A stretch of 16,240 nucleotides of DNA, taken from assembly GCA_024641255.1 (NCBI GenBank), contig JAHEDL010000007.1, forward strand, positions 1 through 16,240, in the 5' to 3' direction. Every line of letters starts with the position of its first letter. Position 1 is the stretch's first letter. This stretch comes from Pseudorhodobacter sp. GTDB lineage: Bacteria > Pseudomonadota > Alphaproteobacteria > Rhodobacterales > Rhodobacteraceae. The notes beneath the pieces are model-generated. The model saw only the letters and a list, made by a program, of their open reading frames with translations, was not told the DNA's origin and made no database searches. The translations under genes and the position numbers were made by a program. Of this stretch, positions 8,399-15,827 are shown piece after piece.

Positions 8399-8426
8399 GT
8401 TGCGAAATAGCTAGCGCCTTCGCAAC
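8399..8426. promoter_or_regulatory. Inverted repeat upstream of mcd, candidate operator
   Basis: GTTGCGAA (8399-8406) and TTCGCAAC (8419-8426) are perfect 8-base arms around a 12-base spacer, 25 bases upstream of the mcd start. A further direct copy of the CGCAAC core lies at 8432-8437, 11 bases from the first. Position and symmetry fit a protein-binding site that overlaps the mcd promoter; the regulator is unknown. Confidence 0.5.
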
Positions 8427-8480
8427 TGCAGCGCAACATCCTTTCGTATTTTGCGTTGATGCAGACTTAAAGTGTCGCAG

Positions 8481-8490
8481 GGAAATTTCC
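8481..8490. promoter_or_regulatory. 10-bp palindrome upstream of the tauE-like gene
   Basis: GGAAATTTCC is a perfect palindrome about 50 bases before the TauE/SafE gene, in the shared region with mcd. A second small palindrome, ACTTAAAGT (8465-8473), lies just before it. The 9-mer GGAAATTTC recurs at 11267-11275 between pckA and chvI. These are candidate control sites only; no clear -35/-10 pair was seen. Confidence 0.3.
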
Positions 8491-8528
8491 GTGCGGCAGG
8501 GCCACAGATTGGCTAAGCAGGCTGCGGC

Positions 8529-8534
8529 AAGGAG
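8529..8534 (+). promoter_or_regulatory. Ribosome binding site that favours the second ATG of the TauE/SafE gene
   Basis: AAGGAG at 8529-8534 is a near-perfect Shine-Dalgarno site. It is 3 bases from the ATG at 8538 and 6 bases from the next in-frame ATG at 8541. The second spacing is more usual, so 8541 is the better start. Confidence 0.65.
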
Positions 8535-8540
8535 CGGATG

Positions 8541-9311
8541 ATGGATTTTCTGATGGCGGGCCTGTCCCCGCAGGCGTTTTGGGCGGCGATGGCGATCACC
8601 TTGGGCGCGGGCTTTGTCAAAGGCGCGGTGGGCTTTGCGATGCCGATGATCATGATTTCGGCGTTCTCGGGTTTCTTGCCGCCAGAGCTTGCCTTGGCAG
8701 GGCTGATTTTGCCGACGGTGGTGTCAAATTTCAGCCAAGCGTTTCGCCAAGGCTTTGCTGCGGCGTTGCAAACCAGCAAAATCTATCATCGCTTTTTGCT
8801 TGCAACCGTGGCGTTCATTCTGATTTCGGCGCAGTTCGTGCGGGTCATCCCGCAAGAGCTGTTTCTGCTGATGCTGGGGGGCCCGATCACCGGCTTTGCG
8901 CTGCTGCAACTTGCGGGGAAAAAACTGGCGCTGCGGTTGGAACATCGCCGCCGTGCCGAATGGATTTTGGGGGCGATTGGCGGCCTTTATGGCGGGGTTT
9001 CCGGGGTCTGGGGGCCGACGTTGCTGGTGTATCTGCTGTCGATCGGCGCGGATAAGGCCGAAACGGTGCGGGTGCAGGGCGTGGTGTTTTTGATCGGGGC
9101 GCTGGTGCTGATGGGGGCGCATCTGCAGTCGGGGGTGCTGACACCCGGCACGGCCGCCTTTTCGGGCGCTTTGGTGGTTCCGGCGCTATTGGGGCAATAT
9201 TGTGGCGGAATTGTGCAAGATCGGCTGGATCAGTCTAAATTCCGGCGCTGGACGCAGGTTTTGCTGGTGCTGACCGGGTTGAACCTGATGCGGCGGGCGT
9301 TGGGGGTGTAA
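8541..9311 (+). CDS. TauE/SafE-family sulfite exporter-like permease
   Basis: A 256-residue membrane protein with about seven to eight predicted helices and the TauE/SafE (DUF81) layout of two similar halves. The first half carries GAGFVKGAVGFAMPMIMI and the second GAIGGLYGGVSGVWGPTLLVYLLS, the paired Gly-rich segments typical of the family. Members export or import small organic or sulfur anions such as sulfite or sulfoacetate; the substrate is not readable here and no sulfur genes are nearby. An ATG at 8538 would add one Met. The gene is divergent from mcd and convergent with pckA, with a strong terminator after it. Its position between mcd and pckA is notable because I recall those two as neighbours in Rhodobacter sphaeroides. 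Confidence 0.88.
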   Translation: MDFLMAGLSPQAFWAAMAITLGAGFVKGAVGFAMPMIMISAFSGFLPPELALAGLILPTVVSNFSQAFRQGFAAALQTSKIYHRFLLATVAFILISAQFVRVIPQELFLLMLGGPITGFALLQLAGKKLALRLEHRRRAEWILGAIGGLYGGVSGVWGPTLLVYLLSIGADKAETVRVQGVVFLIGALVLMGAHLQSGVLTPGTAAFSGALVVPALLGQYCGGIVQDRLDQSKFRRWTQVLLVLTGLNLMRRALGV

Positions 9312-9385
9312 ACGGCTGGCTGTTGGCTGCCATGTCTGGTGAGTAGTGTTGCTGCGCAAACGCGCAAGCCCTTGGCGTAAATAGA

Positions 9386-9421
9386 AAAAGGCCGGTGGCA
9401 CCTTCGCGCCACCGGCCTTTT
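9386..9421. terminator. Bidirectional intrinsic terminator between the tauE-like gene and pckA
   Basis: The arms AAAAGGCCGGTGGC (9386-9399) and GCCACCGGCCTTTT (9408-9421) form a perfect 14-bp stem with an 8-base loop. A G+C-rich core is flanked by A-runs on one side and T-runs on the other, so a U-tract follows the hairpin whichever strand is transcribed. It lies 74 bases after the permease stop and 18 bases beyond the pckA stop, so it can end both transcripts. Confidence 0.93.
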
Positions 9422-9439
9422 CAATCTATCGTGTCAGGC

Positions 9440-11038
9440 TTAGCGAATGGCTGCGGCCTTCACATCGGCGTCGATGAACGGCACATATTGGCCGAAGTTT
9501 TCGGCAAACATGCCCACCAGCTTTTTCGCCTGTGCGTCATAGGCGGCCTTGTCGGCCCAAGTGGCGCGCGGGTCGAGCAGGGTCGAATCAACGCCAGCAA
9601 CGGCGACCGGCACTTCGAAGCCAAAGTTCGGATCCTTGCGGAACTCCACCCCGGCCAATGACCCATCCAACGCGGCAGTCAGCAGGGCCCGCGTTGCCTT
9701 GATCGGCATACGCTTGCCGGTGCCGAACGCGCCGCCGGTCCAGCCGGTGTTAACCAACCAGCAAGACGCGCCGTATTTCGCGATCTTTTCCTGCAGCAGC
9801 TTGCCGTAAACTTCGGGCCGGCGCGGCATGAACGGTGCGCCAAAGCAGGTTGAAAACGTCGGGGTCGGTTCGGTCACGCCACGTTCAGTGCCCGGCGTTT
9901 TCGAAGTGAAGCCCGACAGGAAGTGATACATCGCCTGCGCCGGGGTCAGCCGCGCGATCGGCGGCAGAACGCCGTAGGCGTCGCAGGTCAGCATCACCAC
10001 ATGCTTCGGGTGCCCGCCCAAACCGGTGGCCGAGGCATTGGAAATATAGTCCAGCGGGTAGGCGCAGCGCATGTTCTGCGTCAGGCTGGCATCCTCGAAA
10101 TCCAGTTCGAAGGTCTCTTCGTCATAGACCATGTTTTCAACCACGGTGCCAAACTTCGAGGTCGTTGCATAGATCTCTGGTTCCGCCTCGGCCGACAGAT
10201 TGATGGTTTTGGCATAGCAGCCGCCTTCAAAGTTGAAGGTGCCGCGGTCGGACCAGCCATGTTCGTCATCGCCAATCAAGATGCGCGACGGATCAGCCGA
10301 AAGCGTGGTCTTGCCGGTGCCCGAAAGGCCAAAGAAAATAGCCGTATCAACCGGATTGCCAATGGCATGGTTGGCCGAGCAATGCATTGGCATCACGCCT
10401 TTTTCCGGCAGCAGGTAGTTCAGCAGCGTGAACACCGCCTTCTTGTTTTCACCCGCATAAGCGGTATTGCCGATCAGGATCAGCTTTTTATCGAAGTTCA
10501 GCGCGATAACGGTGGTCGTGCGGCAGCCATGGCGCGCTGGGTCTGCCTTGAAGGTCGGGCAGTTGATGATGGTCCATTCCGGTACAAAGCTGTCCAGCTC
10601 TGCGCGTTCGGGGCGGCGCAGCATGTGGCGGATGAACAGGCCGTGCCAAGCCAGTTCGGTGACCATGCGCACGTCCAACCGGTGCACCGGGTCGGCACCG
10701 CCGAACAGATCCTGCACGAAATAATCACGGCCCTTCATATGCTCTAGCATATCGGCGTGCAGACGGTCGAAAGCGTCCGGCGCCATCGGGGCGTTGTTTT
10801 CCCACCAGATCGAATTTTCGACTGACGGCGTGCGCACCACGAACTTGTCTTTCGGCGAACGGCCAGTGAATTGGCCAGTGGTGCAGAGGAAGGCACCGCC
10901 CTTGCCAAGACGGCCTTCACCGCGCGAAACGGCGGCTTCGACCAAAGCAGGTTCGATATAGTTGTAATAGACGTGGCCCAGGCCGTTGATGCCTTGATCT
11001 TCCAACCGCTGCGATGGGTTCACACGTCCGTTTGTCAT
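9440..11038 (-). CDS. pckA: Phosphoenolpyruvate carboxykinase (ATP)
   Basis: PckA converts oxaloacetate and ATP to PEP, CO2 and ADP, the entry step of gluconeogenesis, needed when cells grow on acetate or C4 acids. The 532-residue protein is full length. It has the substrate-binding Arg60 in [10 protein letters not shown], the metal-binding pair Lys200 (GENKKAVF) and His224 (SANHAIG), the kinase-type P-loop GLSGTGKTT (237-245), the metal-binding IGDDEHGW (255-262) and the later [11 protein letters not shown]. This marks the ATP-dependent bacterial class, not the GTP class. I took the ATG at 11036-11038, which has GGGAG (minus strand, 11047-11051) eight bases upstream; an upstream in-frame ATG adds 13 residues not usual in the family. 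It is divergent from chvI and may share control DNA with it. Confidence 0.97.
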   Translation of the reverse strand: MTNGRVNPSQRLEDQGINGLGHVYYNYIEPALVEAAVSRGEGRLGKGGAFLCTTGQFTGRSPKDKFVVRTPSVENSIWWENNAPMAPDAFDRLHADMLEHMKGRDYFVQDLFGGADPVHRLDVRMVTELAWHGLFIRHMLRRPERAELDSFVPEWTIINCPTFKADPARHGCRTTTVIALNFDKKLILIGNTAYAGENKKAVFTLLNYLLPEKGVMPMHCSANHAIGNPVDTAIFFGLSGTGKTTLSADPSRILIGDDEHGWSDRGTFNFEGGCYAKTINLSAEAEPEIYATTSKFGTVVENMVYDEETFELDFEDASLTQNMRCAYPLDYISNASATGLGGHPKHVVMLTCDAYGVLPPIARLTPAQAMYHFLSGFTSKTPGTERGVTEPTPTFSTCFGAPFMPRRPEVYGKLLQEKIAKYGASCWLVNTGWTGGAFGTGKRMPIKATRALLTAALDGSLAGVEFRKDPNFGFEVPVAVAGVDSTLLDPRATWADKAAYDAQAKKLVGMFAENFGQYVPFIDADVKAAAIR

Positions 11039-11111
11039 CCTGCAAGCTCCCGTTTCCGCCGGCTTAAGGCGGGTCAATTCGAAAATTTAGGCGCCCGGGC
11101 CAAGGGGCGCA

Positions 11112-11142
11112 GCCATGACTTCCCTGCTTTGGGTGTCATGGC
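11112..11142. promoter_or_regulatory. 8-bp inverted repeat upstream of pckA
   Basis: GCCATGAC (11112-11119) and GTCATGGC (11135-11142) are perfect inverted arms with a 15-base spacer. If pckA transcription starts near 11139 the repeat lies in the early leader, where it could be an operator or form an RNA hairpin; no U-tract follows. Confidence 0.45.
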
Positions 11143-11145
11143 CCC

Positions 11146-11174
11146 GCTATAACATGCAGATATTTCACGGAATA
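11146..11174 (-). promoter_or_regulatory. Possible activator-dependent pckA promoter
   Basis: On the minus strand TATAGC (11146-11151) could be a -10 element; the hexamer 17 bases upstream, TATTCC (11169-11174), is a poor -35. Such a promoter would need an activator. The direct repeats at 11190-11222 would then centre near -57 and -77. The call is inference from spacing only. Confidence 0.3.
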
Positions 11175-11189
11175 GGACGGTTTGGCACA

Positions 11190-11222
11190 GTTAGCGCAAC
11201 CATCTGCGGGTTAGCGCAACCA
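11190..11222. repeat. Two 13-bp direct repeats, candidate regulator sites between pckA and chvI
   Basis: GTTAGCGCAACCA occurs at 11190-11202 and again at 11210-11222, identical and exactly 20 bases apart, so both copies face the same side of the helix. The left half GTTAGCGC resembles a half-site of the GTTANCGNTAAC operators bound by LacI-family sugar and central-carbon regulators. The repeats lie 150-185 bases upstream of pckA. Confidence 0.6.
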
Positions 11223-11393
11223 AAGCGAGGTCTTGCCGAAAACTGCGGCATATTAGTCATTCATTTGGAAATTTCGGGCCTGATAGAGCCCAAGCCTACG
11301 GGTGATTCGCACTTAACAGTTGATTCCTTGGCGGGGAGACCTGAGAATAAGGCAAAAATCAGGCAAGCCGAGCAGAATAGGGAAGCCCAAAAA

Positions 11394-12095
11394 ATGGCAA
11401 GGATCGCCCTTGTAGACGACGACAGGAATATCCTGACGTCGGTTTCGATGACTCTTGAGGCTGAAGGTTTCGAGGTAGAGACATTTAACGACGGTCAATC
11501 CGCACTTGATGCGTTCAACCGCCGCATGCCCGACATGGCCGTGCTGGATATTAAGATGCCGCGCATGGACGGGATGGATTTGCTGCAGCGACTGCGGCAG
11601 AAAACCACCATGCCGGTGATCTTTCTGACCTCGAAAGATGACGAGATTGATGAGGTTTTGGGGTTGCGGATGGGGGCAGACGATTACGTCAAGAAGCCAT
11701 TCAGCCAACGCCTTCTGGTTGAACGTATTCGCGCGTTGCTGCGACGCAATGATGCGATCACCACCGGCGAAGTGGCCGTGACCGAAGAAACCAAGATCAT
11801 GGAGCGTGGGCATCTGCGCATGGATCCGCTGCGCCATTCGGTGGGGTGGAAGGGGCAGGACGTGTCGCTGACCGTGACCGAATTCATGCTGTTACAGGCC
11901 TTGGCGCAACGGCCGGGCTTTGTGAAAAGCCGCGATCAGTTGATGGACGTGGCCTATGATGACCAAGTCTATGTAGATGACCGCACCATCGACAGCCACA
12001 TCAAGCGCCTGCGCAAGAAGATGCGGGCGGTTGATGAAGAATTTTCTGCAATCGAAACGCTTTACGGCATCGGCTATCGTTATAACGAAGAATGA
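11394..12095 (+). CDS. chvI: Response regulator ChvI, OmpR/PhoB family
   Basis: ChvI is the DNA-binding partner of the membrane kinase ChvG. In rhizobia and agrobacteria the pair responds to acid, envelope stress or host contact and is often essential. The 233-residue protein has a receiver domain with the acidic pocket DDD (8-10), phospho-acceptor Asp52 in AVLDIKMP, Thr79/Ser80 and Lys101 in VKKPF. A C-terminal winged helix follows (about 135-230) with the OmpR-type ending [16 protein letters not shown] and YGIGYRYN. I chose the ATG at 11394 because the receiver then starts at once ([10 protein letters not shown]) and AGGGA lies at 11379-11383. Its stop overlaps the chvG start by four bases (ATGA). 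Confidence 0.95.
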   Translation: MARIALVDDDRNILTSVSMTLEAEGFEVETFNDGQSALDAFNRRMPDMAVLDIKMPRMDGMDLLQRLRQKTTMPVIFLTSKDDEIDEVLGLRMGADDYVKKPFSQRLLVERIRALLRRNDAITTGEVAVTEETKIMERGHLRMDPLRHSVGWKGQDVSLTVTEFMLLQALAQRPGFVKSRDQLMDVAYDDQVYVDDRTIDSHIKRLRKKMRAVDEEFSAIETLYGIGYRYNEE

Positions 12096-13780
12096 CAGCA
12101 GCGCAGAAAATCACGATGAAAGATGCAACTCCGGCGCCGTCGGGGCAGGTGCTGTTGGGCGAAGATTGGGTGTCCCCCGAGGTCGTCGCCGACAGCGCGC
12201 TGAGCGAAGGGCGCGGTCGGCGTGGCTTGGTTTCGCTGAACCGCTCGCCCTTGGCGCGCAAGATCATCGTGTTCAACTTGATGGCGTTGGTCATTCTGGT
12301 TGCGGGCGTATTGTTCATGAATCCGTTCCGCGACAGCCTGGTGCTGCAGCGCGAACATGGGTTGGTCACCGAAGCGCAACTGATTGCGAATGTTGTCGAA
12401 ACAGCGGCAATGGTTGACGGCAAGCTGCCCGATGCGATCAACGGCATGGGAATTGGGCCGGGGGTCGAAGTTTTTCTGTTTGACCCGCAAGGCAATCTGG
12501 TGGCGCGCGGCATTGGCAAACCGCGGGTCGGCAGCCTGTCGCAGCGCGATGTCCGCCAGACCGTGATCACCGATTTTCTCAACACAATTTGGGATGCTGT
12601 TTCGGGGTTGCTGGGCGCGGGCGGTAATAAGGACGCCGCCGCGAATGGCGAGTCTGTAGCACGGTCGCTGTATGGCAAGGCTTTGGCGGGCGAGACTGCG
12701 GTTAACACCGGTCGTGGCACCGAAGGCGGCACCCAGTTTTCGGTGGCAACCCCGGCGGTGCAGGCTGGCCGGGTGATTGGCGCTGTGGTGCTGACCTCTG
12801 CCGAAGGCGAGATTGACCGGTTGGTGCGCTATGAGCGCGAGCAAATCTTGCAGATGTTCGTGATTGCGCTGCTGGTGTCGGTTGGCCTTTCATTGGTGCT
12901 GGCCTCTACCATTGCCAACCCGCTATCTGATCTTGCGGCGGCGGCCGAATTGGGCCGCGACCGCGACGCGCGCAAAATGTCGCCCGGTCGGGTGCGAATT
13001 CCCGATCTTGCTGCCCGGCCCGATGAAATTGGCCGCTTGTCGGTTGCGATGCGCGGCATGGTGGCCGCACTTTATGACCGGATTGACGCGAATGAACAGT
13101 TCGCCGCCGATGTGGCGCATGAAATCAAGAACCCCCTGGCATCGCTACGCTCTGCTGTCGGGTCGATGCGGATGGTCAAAAAGGAAGAGCATCGCGAAAA
13201 ACTGCTGGACGTGATCGAACATGACGTCCGGCGGCTGGATCGGCTGGTGTCAGATATTTCCAACGCCTCGCGGCTGGATTCCGAGCTGGTCAAAGAAGAG
13301 GAAGAAGAGTTCAACCTTGTGAAAACGCTGACCAATCTGACCGACTATCTGGGCGATCAGGCGCGGGAAAAGGGCGTTGAATTCATTACGGATTTCCCGG
13401 CTGATCAAATCAAGATTCACGGGCTAGAGGGACGTTTGGCGCAGGTTTTTGTCAACCTGATCACCAACGCCGTGTCGTTCTGTGAAGACGGCGATGCGGT
13501 GCGGGTCTGGGCGCGGCGGCGTGAAAACCGCGTGCTGATCGTTGTCGAAGACACCGGGCCGGGCATTCCGGAACAGGCGCTGACCAAGGTGTTCAAGCGG
13601 TTCTATTCTGATCGTCCGCCAACGCATTTCGGCAATAATTCGGGCCTTGGGCTGTCAATTTCAAAGCAGATTGTCGAGGCGCATGGCGGCGTGATCTGGG
13701 CCGAAAACATTCGTCCGACCAATGCCGACCCGACCTCCGAACCGCTGGGCGCGCGGTTTGTTGTTGGCTTGCCGGTGTAA
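12092..13780 (+). CDS. chvG: Sensor histidine kinase ChvG (ExoS-like)
   Basis: ChvG is the inner-membrane sensor that phosphorylates ChvI. The 562-residue protein has a cytoplasmic N-terminus of about 55 residues and a first membrane helix (about 58-76). A periplasmic sensor domain of roughly 175 residues, a second helix (about 253-272) and a HAMP linker follow. The dimerisation domain has His343 in VAHEIKNPL, and the ATPase domain has N-box Asn455/Asn459 in NLITNA, G1 box DTGPGIP (487-493) and G2 box SGLGLS (517-522). All catalytic boxes are intact. In Rhizobiales the periplasmic repressor ExoR controls this sensor; no exoR gene lies in the window. It is co-translated with chvI and followed after 8 bases by hprK. 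Confidence 0.94.
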   Translation: MTAAQKITMKDATPAPSGQVLLGEDWVSPEVVADSALSEGRGRRGLVSLNRSPLARKIIVFNLMALVILVAGVLFMNPFRDSLVLQREHGLVTEAQLIANVVETAAMVDGKLPDAINGMGIGPGVEVFLFDPQGNLVARGIGKPRVGSLSQRDVRQTVITDFLNTIWDAVSGLLGAGGNKDAAANGESVARSLYGKALAGETAVNTGRGTEGGTQFSVATPAVQAGRVIGAVVLTSAEGEIDRLVRYEREQILQMFVIALLVSVGLSLVLASTIANPLSDLAAAAELGRDRDARKMSPGRVRIPDLAARPDEIGRLSVAMRGMVAALYDRIDANEQFAADVAHEIKNPLASLRSAVGSMRMVKKEEHREKLLDVIEHDVRRLDRLVSDISNASRLDSELVKEEEEEFNLVKTLTNLTDYLGDQAREKGVEFITDFPADQIKIHGLEGRLAQVFVNLITNAVSFCEDGDAVRVWARRRENRVLIVVEDTGPGIPEQALTKVFKRFYSDRPPTHFGNNSGLGLSISKQIVEAHGGVIWAENIRPTNADPTSEPLGARFVVGLPV

Positions 13781-13788
13781 CGGCGACC

Positions 13789-14208
13789 ATGGCGGGCGAT
13801 ATTTTTCATGCCAGTTGCGTGGCGGTGGACGGGCGCGGGCTGCTGATTCTGGGGCCACCGGGCACTGGAAAGTCGTCGCTGGCGTTGCAACTTATGGCGC
13901 TGGGCGCCCGGCTTGTTGCCGATGATCGAACCCTAGTGCAACTTGAAGATAATGCTTTGGTGGCCAGCTGTCCGGCAAGCATCGCCGGATTGATCGAGGC
14001 CCGCGGTCTGGGCATCTTGCGCGCTGACCCGGTGCCAAGCGCGAAATTGGTGCTTGCCGTCGATCTGGCGCAGCCGGAAACCGAACGCATTCCGCCGAAC
14101 CGGACGCTCACATTGCTGGGAACACCGCTAGAGTTGGTGCGCGCGTCGCAAGGTAACCATTTCCCTGCCGCGTTGTTGTGCTATCTCAAGGGCGGGCGGC
14201 AGCAATAA
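13789..14208 (+). CDS. hprK: Short HPr kinase HprK
   Basis: HPr kinase phosphorylates HPr on Ser46 in response to metabolic state. At 139 residues this is the short alphaproteobacterial form: the N-terminal domain of the 310-residue Firmicutes enzyme is absent. What remains has His7, Walker A GPPGTGKSS (22-30), the acidic pair Asp45-Asp46 and the HprK signature IEARGLGILR (69-78). The C-terminal loop that takes part in HPr binding and phosphatase action in Bacillus is not recognisable, so it may act mainly as a kinase. No clear Shine-Dalgarno site precedes the ATG; translation probably follows from chvG, 8 bases upstream. Its target HPr, with Ser46 present, is encoded four genes downstream counting hprK itself as the first. 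Confidence 0.93.
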   Translation: MAGDIFHASCVAVDGRGLLILGPPGTGKSSLALQLMALGARLVADDRTLVQLEDNALVASCPASIAGLIEARGLGILRADPVPSAKLVLAVDLAQPETERIPPNRTLTLLGTPLELVRASQGNHFPAALLCYLKGGRQQ

Positions 14209-14211
14209 GGA
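14207..14211 (+). promoter_or_regulatory. Ribosome binding site that fixes the rapZ GTG start
   Basis: AAGGA overlaps the hprK stop codon and lies 9 bases before the GTG at 14221. An ATG at 14211 is in another frame and leads nowhere useful, so the GTG is supported as the rapZ start. Confidence 0.7.
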
Positions 14212-14220
14212 TGGCCAAGC

Positions 14221-15138
14221 GTGAAGGGGCAGCAAGAACCGGCAGCAGAGCACCAGCTTGTTTTGGTGACGGGGCCGTCCGGGGCGGGGCGATCGACGGC
14301 GATCCACGCGCTTGAAGACATCGGCTTTGAGGTTATCGACAACCTGCCGCTTAGTCTGGTGCCGCGCTTGATTGACGGGCCATCCTTGGGGCGTCCGATT
14401 GCCTTGGGCCTTGATGTGCGCAACCGCGACTTCAACGCAACCGCCTTGATCGAATTGATCGACACGCTGACCCGCGATCCGCGCATCGGGCTGGAGCTGA
14501 TTTACCTTGATTGCGAGGTCAGCGAGTTGATCCGGCGCTATTCGCAAACGCGGCGGCGGCATCCTTTGGCGCAAATGGAAACGCCAACCGAAGGGATCGC
14601 GCGCGAAATTGATCTGTTGGCACCGATCCGGGTGCGCGCGGACCATCTGATTGATACATCGGAAATGTCGCCGCATGACCTGAAGGCCGAAATTGCCAAG
14701 TGGTTTGACCGGGGCGAGGCCGCGAATATGGCGGTTTCATTGCAAAGCTTTAGTTATAAACGTGGAATTCCGCGCGGGCTGGACATGGTGTTCGACTGCC
14801 GGTTTCTGAAAAATCCCCACTGGCAGGCAAGTTTACGCAACCTTGATGGCCGTGACGCCGATGTTGCGGCCTATATCGCGGCGGACCCGCGGTTTGCCGA
14901 ATTCTTCCAAAGGTTGCAGGATCTTGTTTTGATGCTGCTTCCTGCACATCTAGAAGAGGGCAAGGCGCATCTTTCGATTGGCTTTGGCTGTACCGGTGGG
15001 CAGCATCGCTCTGTTGCAGTTGCAGAAAAACTTGGCAAAGTGCTTGCGGAAGCGGGCTGGCCGGTGTCAAAACGTCACCGGGAATTAGAACGCAAAGCGG
15101 CGGCAACGCCGGTTCTTGAAGGGGTAGCGGGCGCGTGA
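14221..15138 (+). CDS. rapZ: RapZ-like RNA-binding nucleotide-binding protein (YvcJ/YhbJ family)
   Basis: RapZ proteins bind nucleotides and RNA; in E. coli RapZ delivers the small RNA GlmZ to RNase E and so tunes glucosamine-6-phosphate synthesis, while Bacillus YvcJ is an NTPase. This 305-residue protein has an N-terminal kinase-like domain with P-loop GPSGAGRST (18-26), followed by [14 protein letters not shown]. The C-terminal RNA-binding domain has the conserved SFSYKRGIP (176-184) and [10 protein letters not shown] (256-265). The usual P-loop lysine is Arg24 here, which I believe is seen in other alphaproteobacteria, but ATPase activity may be affected. The GlmZ role should not be assumed in this lineage. 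It sits 12 bases after hprK, and its stop overlaps the EIIA start (GTGA). Confidence 0.93.
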   Translation: MKGQQEPAAEHQLVLVTGPSGAGRSTAIHALEDIGFEVIDNLPLSLVPRLIDGPSLGRPIALGLDVRNRDFNATALIELIDTLTRDPRIGLELIYLDCEVSELIRRYSQTRRRHPLAQMETPTEGIAREIDLLAPIRVRADHLIDTSEMSPHDLKAEIAKWFDRGEAANMAVSLQSFSYKRGIPRGLDMVFDCRFLKNPHWQASLRNLDGRDADVAAYIAADPRFAEFFQRLQDLVLMLLPAHLEEGKAHLSIGFGCTGGQHRSVAVAEKLGKVLAEAGWPVSKRHRELERKAAATPVLEGVAGA

Positions 15139-15530
15139 TCGGTATCGTGATCGTGGCACATGGCGGATTGGCGCGGGAATATCTTTCCGCGGTCGAGCAT
15201 GTGGTCGGGCCACAGCCCGGTATGCGCGCCATTGCGATTGAAGATGTGCATGACCGCGCTGCCAAGCAGGAAGAAATCTGTCGCGCCGCTGATGCGGTTG
15301 ATCAGGGAAAGGGCGTGGTGATGGTGACCGACATGTTCGGCGGGTCGCCTTCTAACCTGTCGCTGATGGCCTGCGCCGCGTCTGAGCGGCGGATTTTGTA
15401 CGGCGCGAACCTGCCGATGCTGATCAAGCTGGCAAAATCGCGCGAACTGCCGATTGCCGAAGCGGTGGCCGCCGCCTTGGAGGCGGGACGGAAATATATC
15501 AACTCTTTGGATTTGGGCGGGGGCGCGTAA
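15135..15530 (+). CDS. PTS EIIA component, mannose family (regulatory)
   Basis: A 131-residue EIIA domain of the mannose PTS family, which accepts phosphate from HPr on a histidine. It begins [13 protein letters not shown], with the phospho-acceptor His9, and has the later [12 protein letters not shown] (77-88) characteristic of the fold. No EIIB, EIIC or EIID gene follows, so it is unlikely to transport sugar; in alphaproteobacteria this lone EIIA (often called ManX or EIIA-Man) is part of a regulatory phospho-relay. The GTG start overlaps the rapZ stop by four bases, and only one base separates its stop from ptsH. Its partner proteins are unknown from this sequence. Confidence 0.94.
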   Translation: MIGIVIVAHGGLAREYLSAVEHVVGPQPGMRAIAIEDVHDRAAKQEEICRAADAVDQGKGVVMVTDMFGGSPSNLSLMACAASERRILYGANLPMLIKLAKSRELPIAEAVAAALEAGRKYINSLDLGGGA

Positions 15531-15531
15531 C

Positions 15532-15801
15532 ATGTCCGCACGCATGCTAAGCATCGTTAACGAAAAGGGTCTGCATGCCCGCGCGTCAGCCAAATTTGTA
15601 GAGGTTGTCGAAGCCTTCGATGCCGCCGCCGAGGTGAGCAAAGACGGCATGACCGTGTCGGGCGACAGCATCATGGGGCTTTTGATGTTGGCAGCCTCGC
15701 GCGGAACCTCTATTGAGGTCACAACCAGCGGAGCGGAGGCGGCGGCACTTGCCGATGCGCTTCAGGCTTTGGTGGCCAATCGCTTCGGGGAAGAGTTCTG
15801 A
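15532..15801 (+). CDS. ptsH: Phosphocarrier protein HPr
   Basis: HPr passes phosphate from enzyme I to EIIA proteins. The 89-residue protein has the phospho-acceptor His15 in GLHARASA and the regulatory Ser46 in TVSGDSIMGLLML, the exact site used by HPr kinase. Having both residues next to a kinase gene in the same operon strongly suggests two-way control: His phosphorylation by enzyme I and Ser phosphorylation by HprK. No enzyme I gene is in the window; a ptsP-type enzyme elsewhere is expected. I took the ATG at 15532, which starts the fold directly; the longer in-frame extension lies inside the EIIA gene. Confidence 0.96.
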   Translation: MSARMLSIVNEKGLHARASAKFVEVVEAFDAAAEVSKDGMTVSGDSIMGLLMLAASRGTSIEVTTSGAEAAALADALQALVANRFGEEF

Positions 15802-15827
15802 GGCGCGACGGGGAAGGCTTAGGCTTC

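Larger units (their letters stand above)
11039..11393. other. Divergent control region between pckA and chvI (355 bases, no gene)
   Basis: This is the only stretch over 300 bases without a gene. An open frame on the plus strand runs through it into chvI but has no coding character, so I treat it as non-coding. Near pckA it holds a hairpin in the pckA leader (CCGCC 11056-11060 with GGCGG 11068-11072) and a 6-base inverted repeat (GCGCCC 11091-11096, GGGCGC 11105-11110). An 8-base inverted repeat (11112-11142) and two direct repeats (11190-11222) follow. TATAGC on the minus strand (11146-11151) is a possible pckA -10 element. No convincing chvI promoter was found; AGGGA at 11379-11383 is its likely ribosome site. 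Confidence 0.7.

Noticed and set aside
9923..10747. Long plus-strand open frame (274 codons) inside pckA
   Set aside because: It is the shadow of the pckA coding frame: no ribosome site, low-complexity Arg/Gly/His-rich product with no motif, and pckA on the other strand is intact.
11148..11153. TATAAC as a -10 element for chvI on the plus strand
   Set aside because: It is about 240 bases from the chvI start and no acceptable -35 is found 16-18 bases upstream; it could equally be part of the opposite pckA promoter.
11115..11393. N-terminal extension of chvI starting at the ATG at 11115
   Set aside because: It would add 93 residues of no recognisable fold in front of a complete receiver domain and covers the inverted and direct repeats; the ATG at 11394 has a good ribosome site.
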